Assembly (NCBI GenBank): GCA_040830705.1
Contig: JBFOME010000005.1
Coordinates: forward strand, 1-64,000
Source of the DNA: Ruegeria_C sp040830705
Lineage (GTDB): Bacteria; Pseudomonadota; Alphaproteobacteria; Rhodobacterales; Rhodobacteraceae
DNA: 64,000 bases
Reading direction: 5' to 3'
Within the stretch, counting starts at the first letter, position 1; each line of letters opens with the position of its first letter. Shown in pieces: positions 15,608-23,774 of the stretch. A program made the translations under genes and the position numbers. The notes below the pieces were generated by a model. It ran no database searches, had not been told where the DNA came from, and was given only the letters and a program-made list of their open reading frames with translations.

Positions 15608-18600
15608 TCACACCACGCTTTCCAGAAGGGCGATTTCGTCGGGGGTGAGGTCGAAGAGGTCGTAGACGATGCCGTCGATCTTGGCTTCGGCCTGGGCTAT
15701 TTCAGCGGTGAGGCGCGCAATCTCGGCGCGATCGCGGGTGATCCAGTCTTCCCAGTCGGAACGCTCTGACAGCGGGATATCGGCCTTGAAGGCTTTCTTC
15801 ACTTCAGCCCGGAAGGCGGCGAAGTCTGGCAGGGTCCACCATTCCTTGAGCTTGTTGTTGAGCTTTGGCTCGCGGTCTGGCGGGCAGAGGTCGGGGATGC
15901 GGCGGGTGAGAGCGGATTGGAGCTTCAGACGGGCTTCAGCGGCAGATTGTGCTACTTTTGCGGTTTCACGAAGTTGATCGCGAACTTGGCTCGGCATGTC
16001 TGGGATCGGGAGTTGGCCAACATACTGTGCCTTCATTCGGGAATAGCCGCCTCTAGCCAAAGGTGTCAGGGTTTTGAACACAAACCACACGGCCTTCGAG
16101 TTCAGCAGACCCGCAACGGCGTAGTCGTCAGATGGGAATGCAAATGCCGTCGTCTCAAGGTAGCTTCCCGATGTATCTAAGTGGAATGGACTCTCTGCTG
16201 CAATGTCACGATAGGTTATTTTTGTCCCTTCGAAGCCTGGCACGTAGGCCTCTTGAGGCTGTTGAAGTTCAAACCATTCTTGCTTCGTGGCCCTCTTTTC
16301 CAATCGATCCTTGAACGGGAGAAGCCAATCACGGATTGCTGGATAATTGTCGATTTCGATGCGGTTCTTGGGGATGTATATCAGCCAAAGCCCGCGGGGT
16401 TCTGCCCGCCAGCGCCTGAGGTCTTTTCCCTCTAAGAACGGTTTCAGGATGTCCGCCGAATTGGGGTCCTGTGCGCAGAGTTTTTCTTTAGTTGATGTGT
16501 CTACGATGAAGGCCGCGTTTAACCCTGTCTTGATGCCATACAGTGGCGAGCCAAATACTTCCTTCAGAGTCTTGTTTCCTTTCCTGATCTTGTCTCGGAT
16601 CGCGCGAAGAGCGGGGTTTTCCAACTCCCACGATCCCTCGCTAAGGGCAGCCTGCGGATAAGGACCCTGGGCTGTTTCCCAACTCGCGAGAAAGTTCGTT
16701 TCAGGAATTGCGTCTACTTTCCAAAACCGTAGTTCGTGATCTTGCGCAGCAACCTTATTCTTAAGCACGAGGATTGCAGGATAGGTCGTAACTCCCTCAA
16801 AGACTTGCAGATCGCCAAAATCGACTACACCTTCAATAGTAGTGTTTTGCAGCAAGTATTGGCGCAACGGCTTTCCCGAGCCGGTTTTGAAAAAAGTGTT
16901 GTTTGAGATGTAGCCCAAGCGCCCGCCGGGCTTCAGAAGTCGCAATCCGCGTTCATAGAAGTAGCAATAAAGGTCCGCACGGTCGGACACGACCTCATAC
17001 CGTTTTTCCAGATAGGGTTTGAGCGTCTTCAGGAACTCCATCCGAACATAGGGCGGGTTGCCAAGCACCACGTCGAAACCACACTCGGCAAAGACGTCAG
17101 GGAATGCGGTCTCCCAGGTGAAAGCGTGATCGAGATATGCGAAGTTGCTGTCTTCGATTAGACTGTCACCGACGCGGATACTGCCCGACAGGCTGTCCAG
17201 AACCTTGCCACGCCGCGCGGTCTTGATCCAAAGCGACAGCTTAGTGATCTCAACGCTTTCCGCATTCACGTCTACGCCGAAAAGGTTGTTCGACAGGATT
17301 TCACTGTCCGGCAAGTAGTCGAGCAGATCGCCGAAGTGTTCGGCCTTGGGCAGCAGCTCCTTGATCTTGTCATTAACGCGAGTCAGCTCAGCCTTCATGA
17401 AGTCGAAAGCCATCACCAGAAACACGCCTGAACCACAGGCGGGATCAACAATGCGTAGAGCCCGCAGGCGATCACGATAGGCTTGCCAGGCTTCCAACTC
17501 GGCCGATTTCCTGCGCCACGGGATGGTAGCATAGTTGGAGATGTCCGCTCCCTTCCTGGCGTGATCGCGGAGGATGTTTTCAAAGGCTTCCTTGAGGTGC
17601 GCGCCAAGGGTTTCAGCCACTATGAACCGCGCGATGTAGTCAGGGGTGTAAACCACCCCGTCCCGCTTGCGTCGCCCACTGGTGCCGCTGGTCTTTTCCG
17701 GTTCTTCCTCTTCGCCGCGCGCGATGGCCTGCAGGCGTTCCACATCGGCGATGGATTGTTCGAAGATGTGGCCGAGAACCGTGACGGAGACTTCGGAGGC
17801 GAAATCATACTCGCCCAGCGTCTTGAACCCTTCACAGATGGCATCCGGCAGGATGAGGCGGTCGATCACTTCATCCGTGCGGAACAGTCCACCGTTGTAG
17901 CGCGGGATGGCCGGGACGAGGACCTTGCCTTCTGCGTCCCTAACTTCATTGCGACCTGCGTCGATAGCGCGGAACAGGCCTTTGAAATTTTCCCAAACTG
18001 GGCGCGGGTTGTAGGGGTCAACGTGCGAGAACGCGTCTCTAAGCGTATTGTCGGGCAGAAGGCCTGTATCTTCTGCAAAGGCGATGAAGAGCACGCGGTC
18101 GAGGATTTTCTGCGCGAAGGCAATTGCGTCGAGCGCGTCGATAGACGAGTCTGCCACTTGCACTGCATGAAGTAGCTTCAGCCGGAGGTCTTTGTAGTCT
18201 TGGTAGAGCTTGTCCGTGATGTCCTTGTCTTCGCGGCGGCTTTCCTTAAGCAGGTCAAGCGTGCGGCCAGAAAGAAGGTTTTCGGCCGAAAGAAGAAGCA
18301 TGAAGCGAGCGTATTCGTCCGGATCAGTCAGCTTGTCGAAGCGGAAGACCTCGTAAGCCGATGTGCCTTCACCAAACCCATAGAACCGCAGTTCGATGTA
18401 GTTAGACACTAGAACCCACTTCACGCCGCGCGCGTTCATGGCATATTCCCACGCCTGTTGAACGGGGCTCTTGTTGCGACCAGGCATGATCGCATCAAGG
18501 TCGCGGGTATCTGCGCCCTTCAGCTCGAATGGTGCGAGGATTTCAGGCTTGGGGCCACCGAAGCGCCCGAGGGCCAAGTCGACACTGCCTCGCAGTATCG

Positions 18601-18829
18601 TTTGTTCGGTCGAAACAGTATAGTCTGCACCGCCAGCGGGACCATGGTAACCTAGTACATTCTCTACAATCTTGGAGGTGAACTGCCCATGCAGAGCGAC
18701 TTCTTTTAGTGAGTAGATTCGACCGTCTTGGATCATATTGGCCCAAGCAGACAGGGTTTCGTAATGGTCTTGAGGGATCGTTGCAGGCTTAAGGTGCCGC
18801 TTAATAGTCTTTTTATTGAAGAGCTTCAT
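15608..18829 (-). CDS. Type IIG restriction-modification enzyme (Eco57I-like)
   Basis: A single 1073-residue polypeptide with restriction, methylation and specificity parts. The N-terminal ~200 residues hold a PD-(D/E)XK-like nuclease ('GSVDLALGRFGG' then 'LAPFELKGAD'). The methyltransferase has motif I 'IVDPACGSGVFL' near residue 460 and motif IV 'LGNPPYVRMEF' near 590, the NPPY of N6-adenine methylases. The C-terminal ~350 residues resemble the TaqI-like specificity domain. Such enzymes methylate one strand of an asymmetric site and cut at a distance. The sequence is full length with no internal stop. It is first of the three-gene restriction operon and lies 5 bases beyond a small membrane protein gene. 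Confidence 0.88.
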   Translation of the reverse strand: MKLFNKKTIKRHLKPATIPQDHYETLSAWANMIQDGRIYSLKEVALHGQFTSKIVENVLGYHGPAGGADYTVSTEQTILRGSVDLALGRFGGPKPEILAPFELKGADTRDLDAIMPGRNKSPVQQAWEYAMNARGVKWVLVSNYIELRFYGFGEGTSAYEVFRFDKLTDPDEYARFMLLLSAENLLSGRTLDLLKESRREDKDITDKLYQDYKDLRLKLLHAVQVADSSIDALDAIAFAQKILDRVLFIAFAEDTGLLPDNTLRDAFSHVDPYNPRPVWENFKGLFRAIDAGRNEVRDAEGKVLVPAIPRYNGGLFRTDEVIDRLILPDAICEGFKTLGEYDFASEVSVTVLGHIFEQSIADVERLQAIARGEEEEPEKTSGTSGRRKRDGVVYTPDYIARFIVAETLGAHLKEAFENILRDHARKGADISNYATIPWRRKSAELEAWQAYRDRLRALRIVDPACGSGVFLVMAFDFMKAELTRVNDKIKELLPKAEHFGDLLDYLPDSEILSNNLFGVDVNAESVEITKLSLWIKTARRGKVLDSLSGSIRVGDSLIEDSNFAYLDHAFTWETAFPDVFAECGFDVVLGNPPYVRMEFLKTLKPYLEKRYEVVSDRADLYCYFYERGLRLLKPGGRLGYISNNTFFKTGSGKPLRQYLLQNTTIEGVVDFGDLQVFEGVTTYPAILVLKNKVAAQDHELRFWKVDAIPETNFLASWETAQGPYPQAALSEGSWELENPALRAIRDKIRKGNKTLKEVFGSPLYGIKTGLNAAFIVDTSTKEKLCAQDPNSADILKPFLEGKDLRRWRAEPRGLWLIYIPKNRIEIDNYPAIRDWLLPFKDRLEKRATKQEWFELQQPQEAYVPGFEGTKITYRDIAAESPFHLDTSGSYLETTAFAFPSDDYAVAGLLNSKAVWFVFKTLTPLARGGYSRMKAQYVGQLPIPDMPSQVRDQLRETAKVAQSAAEARLKLQSALTRRIPDLCPPDREPKLNNKLKEWWTLPDFAAFRAEVKKAFKADIPLSERSDWEDWITRDRAEIARLTAEIAQAEAKIDGIVYDLFDLTPDEIALLESVV

Positions 18830-18834
18830 ATCTT

Positions 18835-19152
18835 TTATGGTTTTTTAGAGCTGCATTCAATTTCGCGGCGATAGCGCCAATCAATAAAAGCGACGGGAAA
18901 CGCGATCACAGTTAAAAGCAACACTGTCAGCATCGACGACGCGGCAATCACTTGTTGAATTTCAATTGTCAATGAATCCCCCGCACCTCGAAAAGTAAAT
19001 AAGTTGTGCCAGATAAAAACCACTATTAAGCAGAGCATGGCTGCTGCTGTGCCCTTGTACAAAGCCCTACCAACCGGCTCGAGGATTCTACGGTGAGCTC
19101 CTTCCAGCACCGCAATTTTAGTGCGTTGCCATTGAACTGTTGGTTGTTCCAA
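18835..19152 (-). CDS. Small protein with two transmembrane segments
   Basis: A 105-residue protein not recognised as a family. Two hydrophobic segments are clear, about residues 35-52 ('AAAMLCLIVVFIWHNLF') and 70-90 ('SSMLTVLLLTVIAFPVAF'), with basic residues at both ends. It lies 3 bases after the XRE gene (19156-19578) and 5 bases before the type IIG gene, so it seems to be co-transcribed with both. It may be an accessory to the regulator or a membrane-acting protein of a defence or maintenance unit, but no motif decides. Confidence 0.6.
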   Translation of the reverse strand: MEQPTVQWQRTKIAVLEGAHRRILEPVGRALYKGTAAAMLCLIVVFIWHNLFTFRGAGDSLTIEIQQVIAASSMLTVLLLTVIAFPVAFIDWRYRREIECSSKKP

Positions 19153-19155
19153 AAC

Positions 19156-19578
19156 CTACTCCTTAAGTAGTTCAATCCAAGTATGAACATCATCCATGAC
19201 CACTTCCTTCCCCTCCAGGAAAGAACGATACCAGCGTGCTGCTACGGCTCCGCGCTTTTCGCTTCTCAATGTTATCCCGCTATCAGATAGATACTTATCC
19301 AGCGCGACTTCGAACTCTTCAAGTGCGAATAAGTCGTGCTTCAATCTAACTGCTTCGACTCCCAAGAGAATCCAATTCAGGTCAACGGAAAACTCACGGT
19401 GTAGCTCTACGAGCTTTTCGACGGGCATAGAGCGTTTTCCGAGTTCGTAACTCTGATATGCGCGTAGTGAAATCCCGAGGGCATCCGCCATTTTCTTTTG
19501 TGACATGCCCAGCTCATTGCGCGCGATTGCTATGCGCGCTCCAAGAGAACTCAAGTAGTCATTAGGCCGACCCGCCAT
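19156..19578 (-). CDS. XRE-family transcriptional regulator
   Basis: A 140-residue Cro/CI-type regulator. The helix-turn-helix spans residues ~12-60 ('LGMSQKKMADALGISLRAYQSYELGKRSMP'), followed by a helical dimerisation part. It is the first gene of a minus-strand set leading through the small membrane protein into the restriction cluster, and it is divergent from the excisionase-like gene. Three palindromes in the 114-base divergent region (19602-19648) are likely operators. It may repress excision functions, the restriction genes or both. Confidence 0.85.
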   Translation of the reverse strand: MAGRPNDYLSSLGARIAIARNELGMSQKKMADALGISLRAYQSYELGKRSMPVEKLVELHREFSVDLNWILLGVEAVRLKHDLFALEEFEVALDKYLSDSGITLRSEKRGAVAARWYRSFLEGKEVVMDDVHTWIELLKE

Positions 19579-19601
19579 GCTGGCATCGTTCCTCTTGCGA
19601 A

Positions 19602-19648
19602 TGCGTACAATTGTTTGCTATACGCACATTTGTGCGCAATTGATTGCG
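19602..19648. promoter_or_regulatory. Cluster of three operator-like palindromes
   Basis: TGCGTA (19602-19607) pairs with TACGCA (19621-19626); GCACATTTGTGC (19624-19635) is a 5-bp inverted repeat with two central bases; CGCAATTGATTGCG (19635-19648) is a 6-bp inverted repeat with two central bases. All lie between the start of the XRE gene (minus) and the start of the excisionase-like gene (plus), the usual layout of a CI/Cro-type switch. The central words share a GCRCA-like half-site. Confidence 0.55.
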
Positions 19649-19692
19649 TTTCGTACTCGGATCACTGCGACAAAGCGAGTGTGACCTGATTC

Positions 19693-19959
19693 GTGCTACC
19701 TTATGAAAAGGAAGAGCTTTTGACACGCGAAAAACTGCTTTCACCGAAAGAACTCGGAGAGATCGTAGGTCTCAGCACAGCGCAAGTTCGAGCGTTAGTG
19801 AACGACGGTCGACTCGAGTTTGTTGAGATATCTTCGAAAACCAAGATGCTTACTTTAGCTGGCTGGGAGCGCTTCCAAAGGGAAGCTACAAAGGTCAAAC
19901 AAACGACCGTAAAACAATCGAGCTTGCCTATAGGCGAGCCTCCGCATTCAAACCTTTGA
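19693..19959 (+). CDS. Excisionase-like helix-turn-helix protein
   Basis: An 88-residue protein with a MerR/excisionase-type winged helix ('LLSPKELGEIVGLSTAQVRALVNDGRLEFVEI') at residues ~15-50 and a basic tail. It is divergent from the XRE gene and upstream of the integrase, the expected position for a recombination directionality factor or a helper of it. The start is not secure: GTG at 19693 gives the length stated, while a TTG at 19720 has a better purine-rich site (GGAAGAG) upstream. Gene present with fair certainty; the role is inferred. Confidence 0.65.
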   Translation: MLPYEKEELLTREKLLSPKELGEIVGLSTAQVRALVNDGRLEFVEISSKTKMLTLAGWERFQREATKVKQTTVKQSSLPIGEPPHSNL

Positions 19960-19975
19960 TGCGAAAGATCACTCT

Positions 19976-20149
19976 ATGAACACGTCTCGTGCATCTATAA
20001 CACAAACTGAACTGACACGTTATCTCAAGGCGTACAGGGACGCCGGTATACCGGTTGTGCGATCGGAGATAAGCCGCGACGGGAAAGTCGTGATTTACAG
20101 CACCGAAAAACAAACAAATGATATTGGCAACCCCTGGGACCAAGCATGA
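19976..20149 (+). CDS. 57-residue protein coupled to the integrase
   Basis: A short gene between the excisionase-like gene and the integrase: ATG 19976, TGA 20147-20149, overlapping the integrase ATG at 20146 in an ATGA. The peptide reads 'MNTSRASITQTELTRYLKAY' and continues with 'AGIPVVRSEISRDGKVVIYS'. Small proteins of this type precede integrases in many alphaproteobacterial islands and phages. It might form a small DNA-binding or regulatory fold. No function is assigned. Confidence 0.6.
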   Translation: MNTSRASITQTELTRYLKAYRDAGIPVVRSEISRDGKVVIYSTEKQTNDIGNPWDQA

Positions 20150-21264
20150 AGCGGCGCAAACAATTTCCCGGCGCAACAGCTTATTTTGACCGGCACGGTA
20201 AAAGGCGATGGAGATTCAGGAAGGGAGGCTTCTCGGCGGAGCTTGGCAGGGAATATGGTACTGACGACTTTGTCAGGCGCTATGAAGACGCTGTAAACGG
20301 GCACACGACACGTGGGCTGGGCAGGTCGGACAGAACCAAACCCTATAGCGTCAGCCAACTTGTAGCACTTTGGTATCGCTCGCCCGAATTCCTTGATCTG
20401 GCGCCCAGCACACAAAAGGTATATCGCGGTATCGTCGAGAAGTTTCGAGAGGATCATGGCGACAAGCCTGTTCGATTGATGCACCGGCGGCATGTGCAAA
20501 CAATCCTCGCCGAGAAGGCCGAGACCCCTACCGCTGCAAACAACCTACGAAAGCGGCTGATCCAGTTGATGGATTTCGCGATCTCATTGGATTGGCGCGG
20601 CGACAACCCCGCGCGGGCAACAAAGCCCTTCCGCGTGGGTGGTGATGGTTTCCACACCTGGGACGAAGAAGAGCTGGCTCAGTTCTTCAAGGTCCACAAG
20701 CCTGGCACGCTAGCGCATGCAGCGGTGACGCTTATGCTCTACACAGGCGCAGCGCGGGTCGATGCAGTAAAGCTCGGGCCGAAGAACATCCGCAATGGTA
20801 AGATCGAATATCGGCGGCAAAAAACGCAACGCTCTGGTGGGTTGCTGGTTTCCGTGCCGATCCATCCAGACCTGGCCGAGGTGCTGGAAACGCTACCGCT
20901 GGATCGTCCCTTCCTAGCCACGCGAAAGGGAACGATGCGCTCCGCTGGTGGACTGGGTAATCTCATGCAGCGTTGGACTGAAGATGCTAAACTGCCTCAA
21001 TGCTCTGCTCATGGGCTGCGCAAGGCCTGTGCACGCCGTTTGGCTGAAGCCGGAGCGACTGCGCACGAGATCGGCGCGGTCACTGGGCACAAAACTCTGG
21101 CCCTCGTACAGCGCTACACCGAGGCCGCTGGCCGCGAGGGCATGGCCGATTCTGCGATTGGGAAACTGATCGCCCGTCCCAATGGCGAGCGTAATTTGGC
21201 GAACCCTTCGAATAAGTTCGTCAAACTTGACACCAAACCCATGCAAGGAAAGGAAAATTTATGA
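20146..21264 (+). CDS. int: Tyrosine-type site-specific integrase
   Basis: A 372-residue phage-type integrase. An N-terminal basic region and a SAM-like core-binding domain ('YSVSQLVALWYRSPEFLDLAPSTQKVYRG' style, residues ~65-150) precede the catalytic domain: first Arg in 'LYTGAARVDAVKL' (~202), His-x-x-Arg in 'SAHGLRKACARRL' (~288), second His in 'VTGHKTLALV', and the nucleophile Tyr in 'QRYTEAAG' (~322). It carries the element into and out of the tRNA-Lys 3' end: its stop codon overlaps the first base of the right attachment repeat (21263). Expression is probably coupled to the two small genes upstream. Confidence 0.92.
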   Translation: MKRRKQFPGATAYFDRHGKRRWRFRKGGFSAELGREYGTDDFVRRYEDAVNGHTTRGLGRSDRTKPYSVSQLVALWYRSPEFLDLAPSTQKVYRGIVEKFREDHGDKPVRLMHRRHVQTILAEKAETPTAANNLRKRLIQLMDFAISLDWRGDNPARATKPFRVGGDGFHTWDEEELAQFFKVHKPGTLAHAAVTLMLYTGAARVDAVKLGPKNIRNGKIEYRRQKTQRSGGLLVSVPIHPDLAEVLETLPLDRPFLATRKGTMRSAGGLGNLMQRWTEDAKLPQCSAHGLRKACARRLAEAGATAHEIGAVTGHKTLALVQRYTEAAGREGMADSAIGKLIARPNGERNLANPSNKFVKLDTKPMQGKENL

Positions 21265-21285
21265 AAAGTGGTGAGCCGTGCAGGA
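21263..21285 (+). repeat. Right attachment site (attR) at the tRNA-Lys 3' end
   Basis: The 23 bases match 4721-4743 exactly. They start inside the integrase stop codon and run through the CCA-encoding triplet and acceptor strand into the T arm of tRNA-Lys. The element therefore supplies the 3' end of the functional tRNA after integration. Confidence 0.85.
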
Positions 21286-21344
21286 TTCGAACCTGCGACC
21301 CACTGATTAAAAGTCAGTTGCTCTACCAACTGAGCTAACGGCCC
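21269..21344 (-). tRNA. tRNA-Lys (anticodon TTT)
   Basis: A complete 76-base cloverleaf on the minus strand: acceptor GGGCCGT pairing with ACGGCTC (one G-U), D arm GCTCAGTTGGTAGAGC, anticodon stem ACTGACTTTTAATCAGT with TTT in the loop, T arm with GGTTCGAATCC, and encoded CCA. It is the integration target of the adjacent element and remains intact because the attachment repeat restores its 3' end. Confidence 0.97.
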
Positions 21345-21564
21345 ACTCTTCTTGTACCGGGACTTTCAAGTCCCGCGCGACGCCTGGTCGTTGCACCCAC
21401 AAGGTTCAACACCAGCTTCGCTTTTCGTTACGGCAGAAACCCAAGGGAACCACCGACCCGATAGGCGGCCTAATTATGAGGAGCTTACGGGGGGGTCAAG
21501 CCCTTTTTTGGGGAATTTCTGTCGAAGGCTGGATTCACTTACTTACCGGCGTTATATGCGCGCC

Positions 21565-22398
21565 ATGGCAAACAAATATGAAACCGGATTGCCCTTCATG
21601 AAGATGCACGGGCTGGGCAACGACTTTGTCGTTGTGGATGCGCGTGCGCATGCGGTACCGGTTTCGCCGCAGCTGGCGCAAGCGGTCGCACACCGGCATT
21701 TCGGCGTGGGATTCGACCAATTGGCGGTCATCGAAAACGGTGCGGGAGATGGGCATCTGGTGTTCTACAACGCAGATGGTTCAACCTCGGCCGCCTGCGG
21801 GAACGCGACGCGCTGTATTGCTCGGCACCTGATGAACGAGAGCGGCAAGACCGAGCTGCACTTGACCACCGATCGCGGCGACCTTATGGCCCGCGACGCG
21901 GGCGAAGGCATGACATCGGTGAATATGGGTCAGCCACAGTTGCGCTGGGATGAAGTGCCGCTTGCCGAAGAGGTGGATACGCTGGATCTGCCCATCGAGG
22001 GCGCACCGGTCGCCACCGGTATGGGTAACCCGCATTGCACTTTCTTTGTCGATGATGCTGAGGCGGTGCCGCTAGAGGTGTTCGGCGCACGCTATGAGCA
22101 TCACCCGCTTTATCCGCAACTGACTAACGTGCAGGTGGCTCAAATCATTACCCGCGATCACATCCGTATGCGTGTCTGGGAGCGGGGCGTGGGCGTGACC
22201 CTGGCATCAGGGTCTTCTTCTTGTGCGACCGCCGTGGCGGCGGCGCGGCGTGGGCTGACCGGACGTGAGGTGCGCATTGATCTGGATGGCGGCACCTTGC
22301 ATGTCGCCTGGCGTGATGACGGCGTCTGGATGACAGGGCCCAGCGTGCACGTATTTTCGGGGGTACTAACGCCCGAATTTCTGGGGTCGCTCGGATGA
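21565..22398 (+). CDS. dapF: Diaminopimelate epimerase, with Ser at one catalytic Cys position
   Basis: DapF converts LL- to meso-diaminopimelate for lysine and peptidoglycan. The 277-residue protein has 'MKMHGLGNDFVVVDA', the first catalytic Cys78 in 'SAACGNATRC', and 'GNPHCTFFV'. At the second catalytic site, where the family has ACG followed by S/T-G-A/S-C, the sequence is 'LASGSSSCA': residue 215 is Ser. Another Cys lies four residues on. The ATG at 21565 is preferred; 21556 is three codons earlier. The TGA overlaps the start of mtaB. Fold and identity are clear, but the activity of this copy merits a check. Confidence 0.88.
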   Translation: MANKYETGLPFMKMHGLGNDFVVVDARAHAVPVSPQLAQAVAHRHFGVGFDQLAVIENGAGDGHLVFYNADGSTSAACGNATRCIARHLMNESGKTELHLTTDRGDLMARDAGEGMTSVNMGQPQLRWDEVPLAEEVDTLDLPIEGAPVATGMGNPHCTFFVDDAEAVPLEVFGARYEHHPLYPQLTNVQVAQIITRDHIRMRVWERGVGVTLASGSSSCATAVAAARRGLTGREVRIDLDGGTLHVAWRDDGVWMTGPSVHVFSGVLTPEFLGSLG

Positions 22399-23648
22399 GC
22401 GCGCCCAAATTCACCACGCTGGGCTGTCGCCTCAACGCCTATGAAACCGAAGCGATGAAAGAGTTGTCCAGGCAGGCCGGGCTGAACGATGCCGTCATCG
22501 TCAACACCTGCGCCGTCACTGCAGAGGCGGTGCGCAAGGCGCGGCAGGAGATTCGCCGGCTGCGGCGAGAAAACCCCGAAGCACGTCTGATCGTTACCGG
22601 CTGCGCGGCCCAGACCGAACCTGAGACGTTTGTCCGGATGGATGAGGTCGATGCGGTGATCGGCAATACAGAAAAGATGCAACCCGAGACTTGGAAAGGG
22701 CTGACCGCCGATTTCATTGGACAGACAGAGGCCGTTCAGGTCGACGACATCATGTCGGTGACCGAAACTGCGGGCCACCTGATCGACGGGTTTGGGACAC
22801 GTTCGCGCGCCTATGTGCAGGTTCAGAATGGCTGTGATCACCGCTGCACGTTCTGCATCATCCCCTATGGCCGTGGCAACTCGCGTTCAGTGCCTGCTGG
22901 GGTTGTGGTGGATCAGATCAAGCGGCTGGTCGACAGGGGCTATAACGAGGTTGTGCTGACCGGCGTCGATCTGACCTCATGGGGGGCCGATCTGCCGGCC
23001 GAGCCTAAGTTGGGCGATCTGGTGATGCGTATTCTGAAACTGGTGCCCGACCTTCCGCGCCTACGGATCAGCTCGATCGATTCCATTGAGGTAGACGAGA
23101 ACCTGATGCAGGCCATCGCGACCGAACCGCGCCTCATGCCGCATCTGCACCTGTCACTGCAACATGGCGACAATCTGATCCTGAAGAGGATGAAGCGCCG
23201 ACACCTGCGCGACGATGCGATCCGCTTTGCCGAAGAGGCGCGCCGCTTGCGACCGGCGATGACCTTTGGTGCAGACATCATCGCCGGTTTTCCTACTGAA
23301 ACCGATGCACATTTTGAGAACTCCATGAAGCTGGTCGAGGAGTGCGGCCTGACCTGGCTACATGTCTTCCCGTACTCGCCCCGACACGGAACCCCCGCTG
23401 CACGGATGCCGCAGGTGGATGGCAAGACGATCAAGACCCGCGCCGCTCGCCTGCGCGCCTGTGGCGCTTCGCAGGTCCAGAAGCATCTTCAGGCTCAGGT
23501 GGGCAAAAGCCATCGGATTCTGATGGAAAACCCGCATATGGGTCGAACAGAGCAGTTTACCGAGGTCGATTTCTCAGCCCCGCAACGTGAGGGCGAAATT
23601 GTCGACGCTGCGATCACTGGTCAGACGGAAACACGCCTGACCGCTTAG
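22395..23648 (+). CDS. mtaB: tRNA t6A37 methylthiotransferase
   Basis: A 417-residue radical-SAM enzyme that adds a methylthio group to threonylcarbamoyl-A37 of tRNAs reading ANN codons. The N-terminal UPF0004 domain has its three cluster-binding cysteines in 'TLGCRLNAYE', 'NTCAVTAEA' and 'VTGCAAQ', and the radical-SAM CxxxCxxC is 'NGCDHRCTFCIIPYGRG'. The C-terminal part is a shorter TRAM-like end, as usual for MtaB rather than MiaB. It overlaps dapF by 4 bases, a widespread arrangement in this family of bacteria. Confidence 0.93.
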   Translation: MSAPKFTTLGCRLNAYETEAMKELSRQAGLNDAVIVNTCAVTAEAVRKARQEIRRLRRENPEARLIVTGCAAQTEPETFVRMDEVDAVIGNTEKMQPETWKGLTADFIGQTEAVQVDDIMSVTETAGHLIDGFGTRSRAYVQVQNGCDHRCTFCIIPYGRGNSRSVPAGVVVDQIKRLVDRGYNEVVLTGVDLTSWGADLPAEPKLGDLVMRILKLVPDLPRLRISSIDSIEVDENLMQAIATEPRLMPHLHLSLQHGDNLILKRMKRRHLRDDAIRFAEEARRLRPAMTFGADIIAGFPTETDAHFENSMKLVEECGLTWLHVFPYSPRHGTPAARMPQVDGKTIKTRAARLRACGASQVQKHLQAQVGKSHRILMENPHMGRTEQFTEVDFSAPQREGEIVDAAITGQTETRLTA

Positions 23649-23657
23649 TGCGGTCAG
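23637..23657 (+). terminator. Hairpin at the end of mtaB
   Basis: CTGACCGC (23637-23644) pairs perfectly with GCGGTCAG (23650-23657) around a 5-base loop; the stem includes the last codons and the stop. No T tract follows, so it may act as a weak terminator or an mRNA 3'-end stabiliser between mtaB and the convergent ilvE. Confidence 0.45.
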
Positions 23658-23774
23658 CGCTATGCTATGGCCTGCTAGAGGGAAGCGCGGCTTTCCATTC
23701 AAATGAAGAGCCCGCACCGCCAATTTCAGGGTTCAACAACCCAAATGCCTTGCGCGGCTACCCATCTCGCCTGA

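Larger units (their letters stand above)
4721..21285 (+). mobile_element. Integrative mobilizable element in tRNA-Lys carrying CBASS and restriction genes
   Basis: A 16.6 kb block is framed by a perfect 23-bp direct repeat (4721-4743 and 21263-21285). The right copy runs into the 3' part of tRNA-Lys, and a tyrosine integrase ends at the same point, so integration at the tRNA 3' end is the simple reading. Cargo in order: helix-turn-helix protein, mobC, relaxase with nested mobB/mobD, a small gene, type III CBASS (minus strand), XRE-ImmA and PIN genes, Mrr-like, PUA-like/GIY-YIG-like and type IIG restriction genes (minus strand), XRE regulator, excisionase-like gene, integrase. No type IV secretion or coupling-protein gene is present, so it would need a helper for transfer; hence mobilizable rather than conjugative. 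Confidence 0.85.

Noticed and set aside
15106..15648. 180-residue open frame antisense to the PUA-like/GIY-YIG-like gene
   Set aside because: A shadow of a convincing gene on the other strand.
17483..18175. 230-residue open frame antisense to the type IIG gene
   Set aside because: The opposite strand encodes clear nuclease and methylase motifs; this frame has none.
4721..21285. The element as a prophage
   Set aside because: It has integrase, XRE and excisionase-like genes but no capsid, terminase, tail or lysis genes; mob genes point to a mobilizable element.
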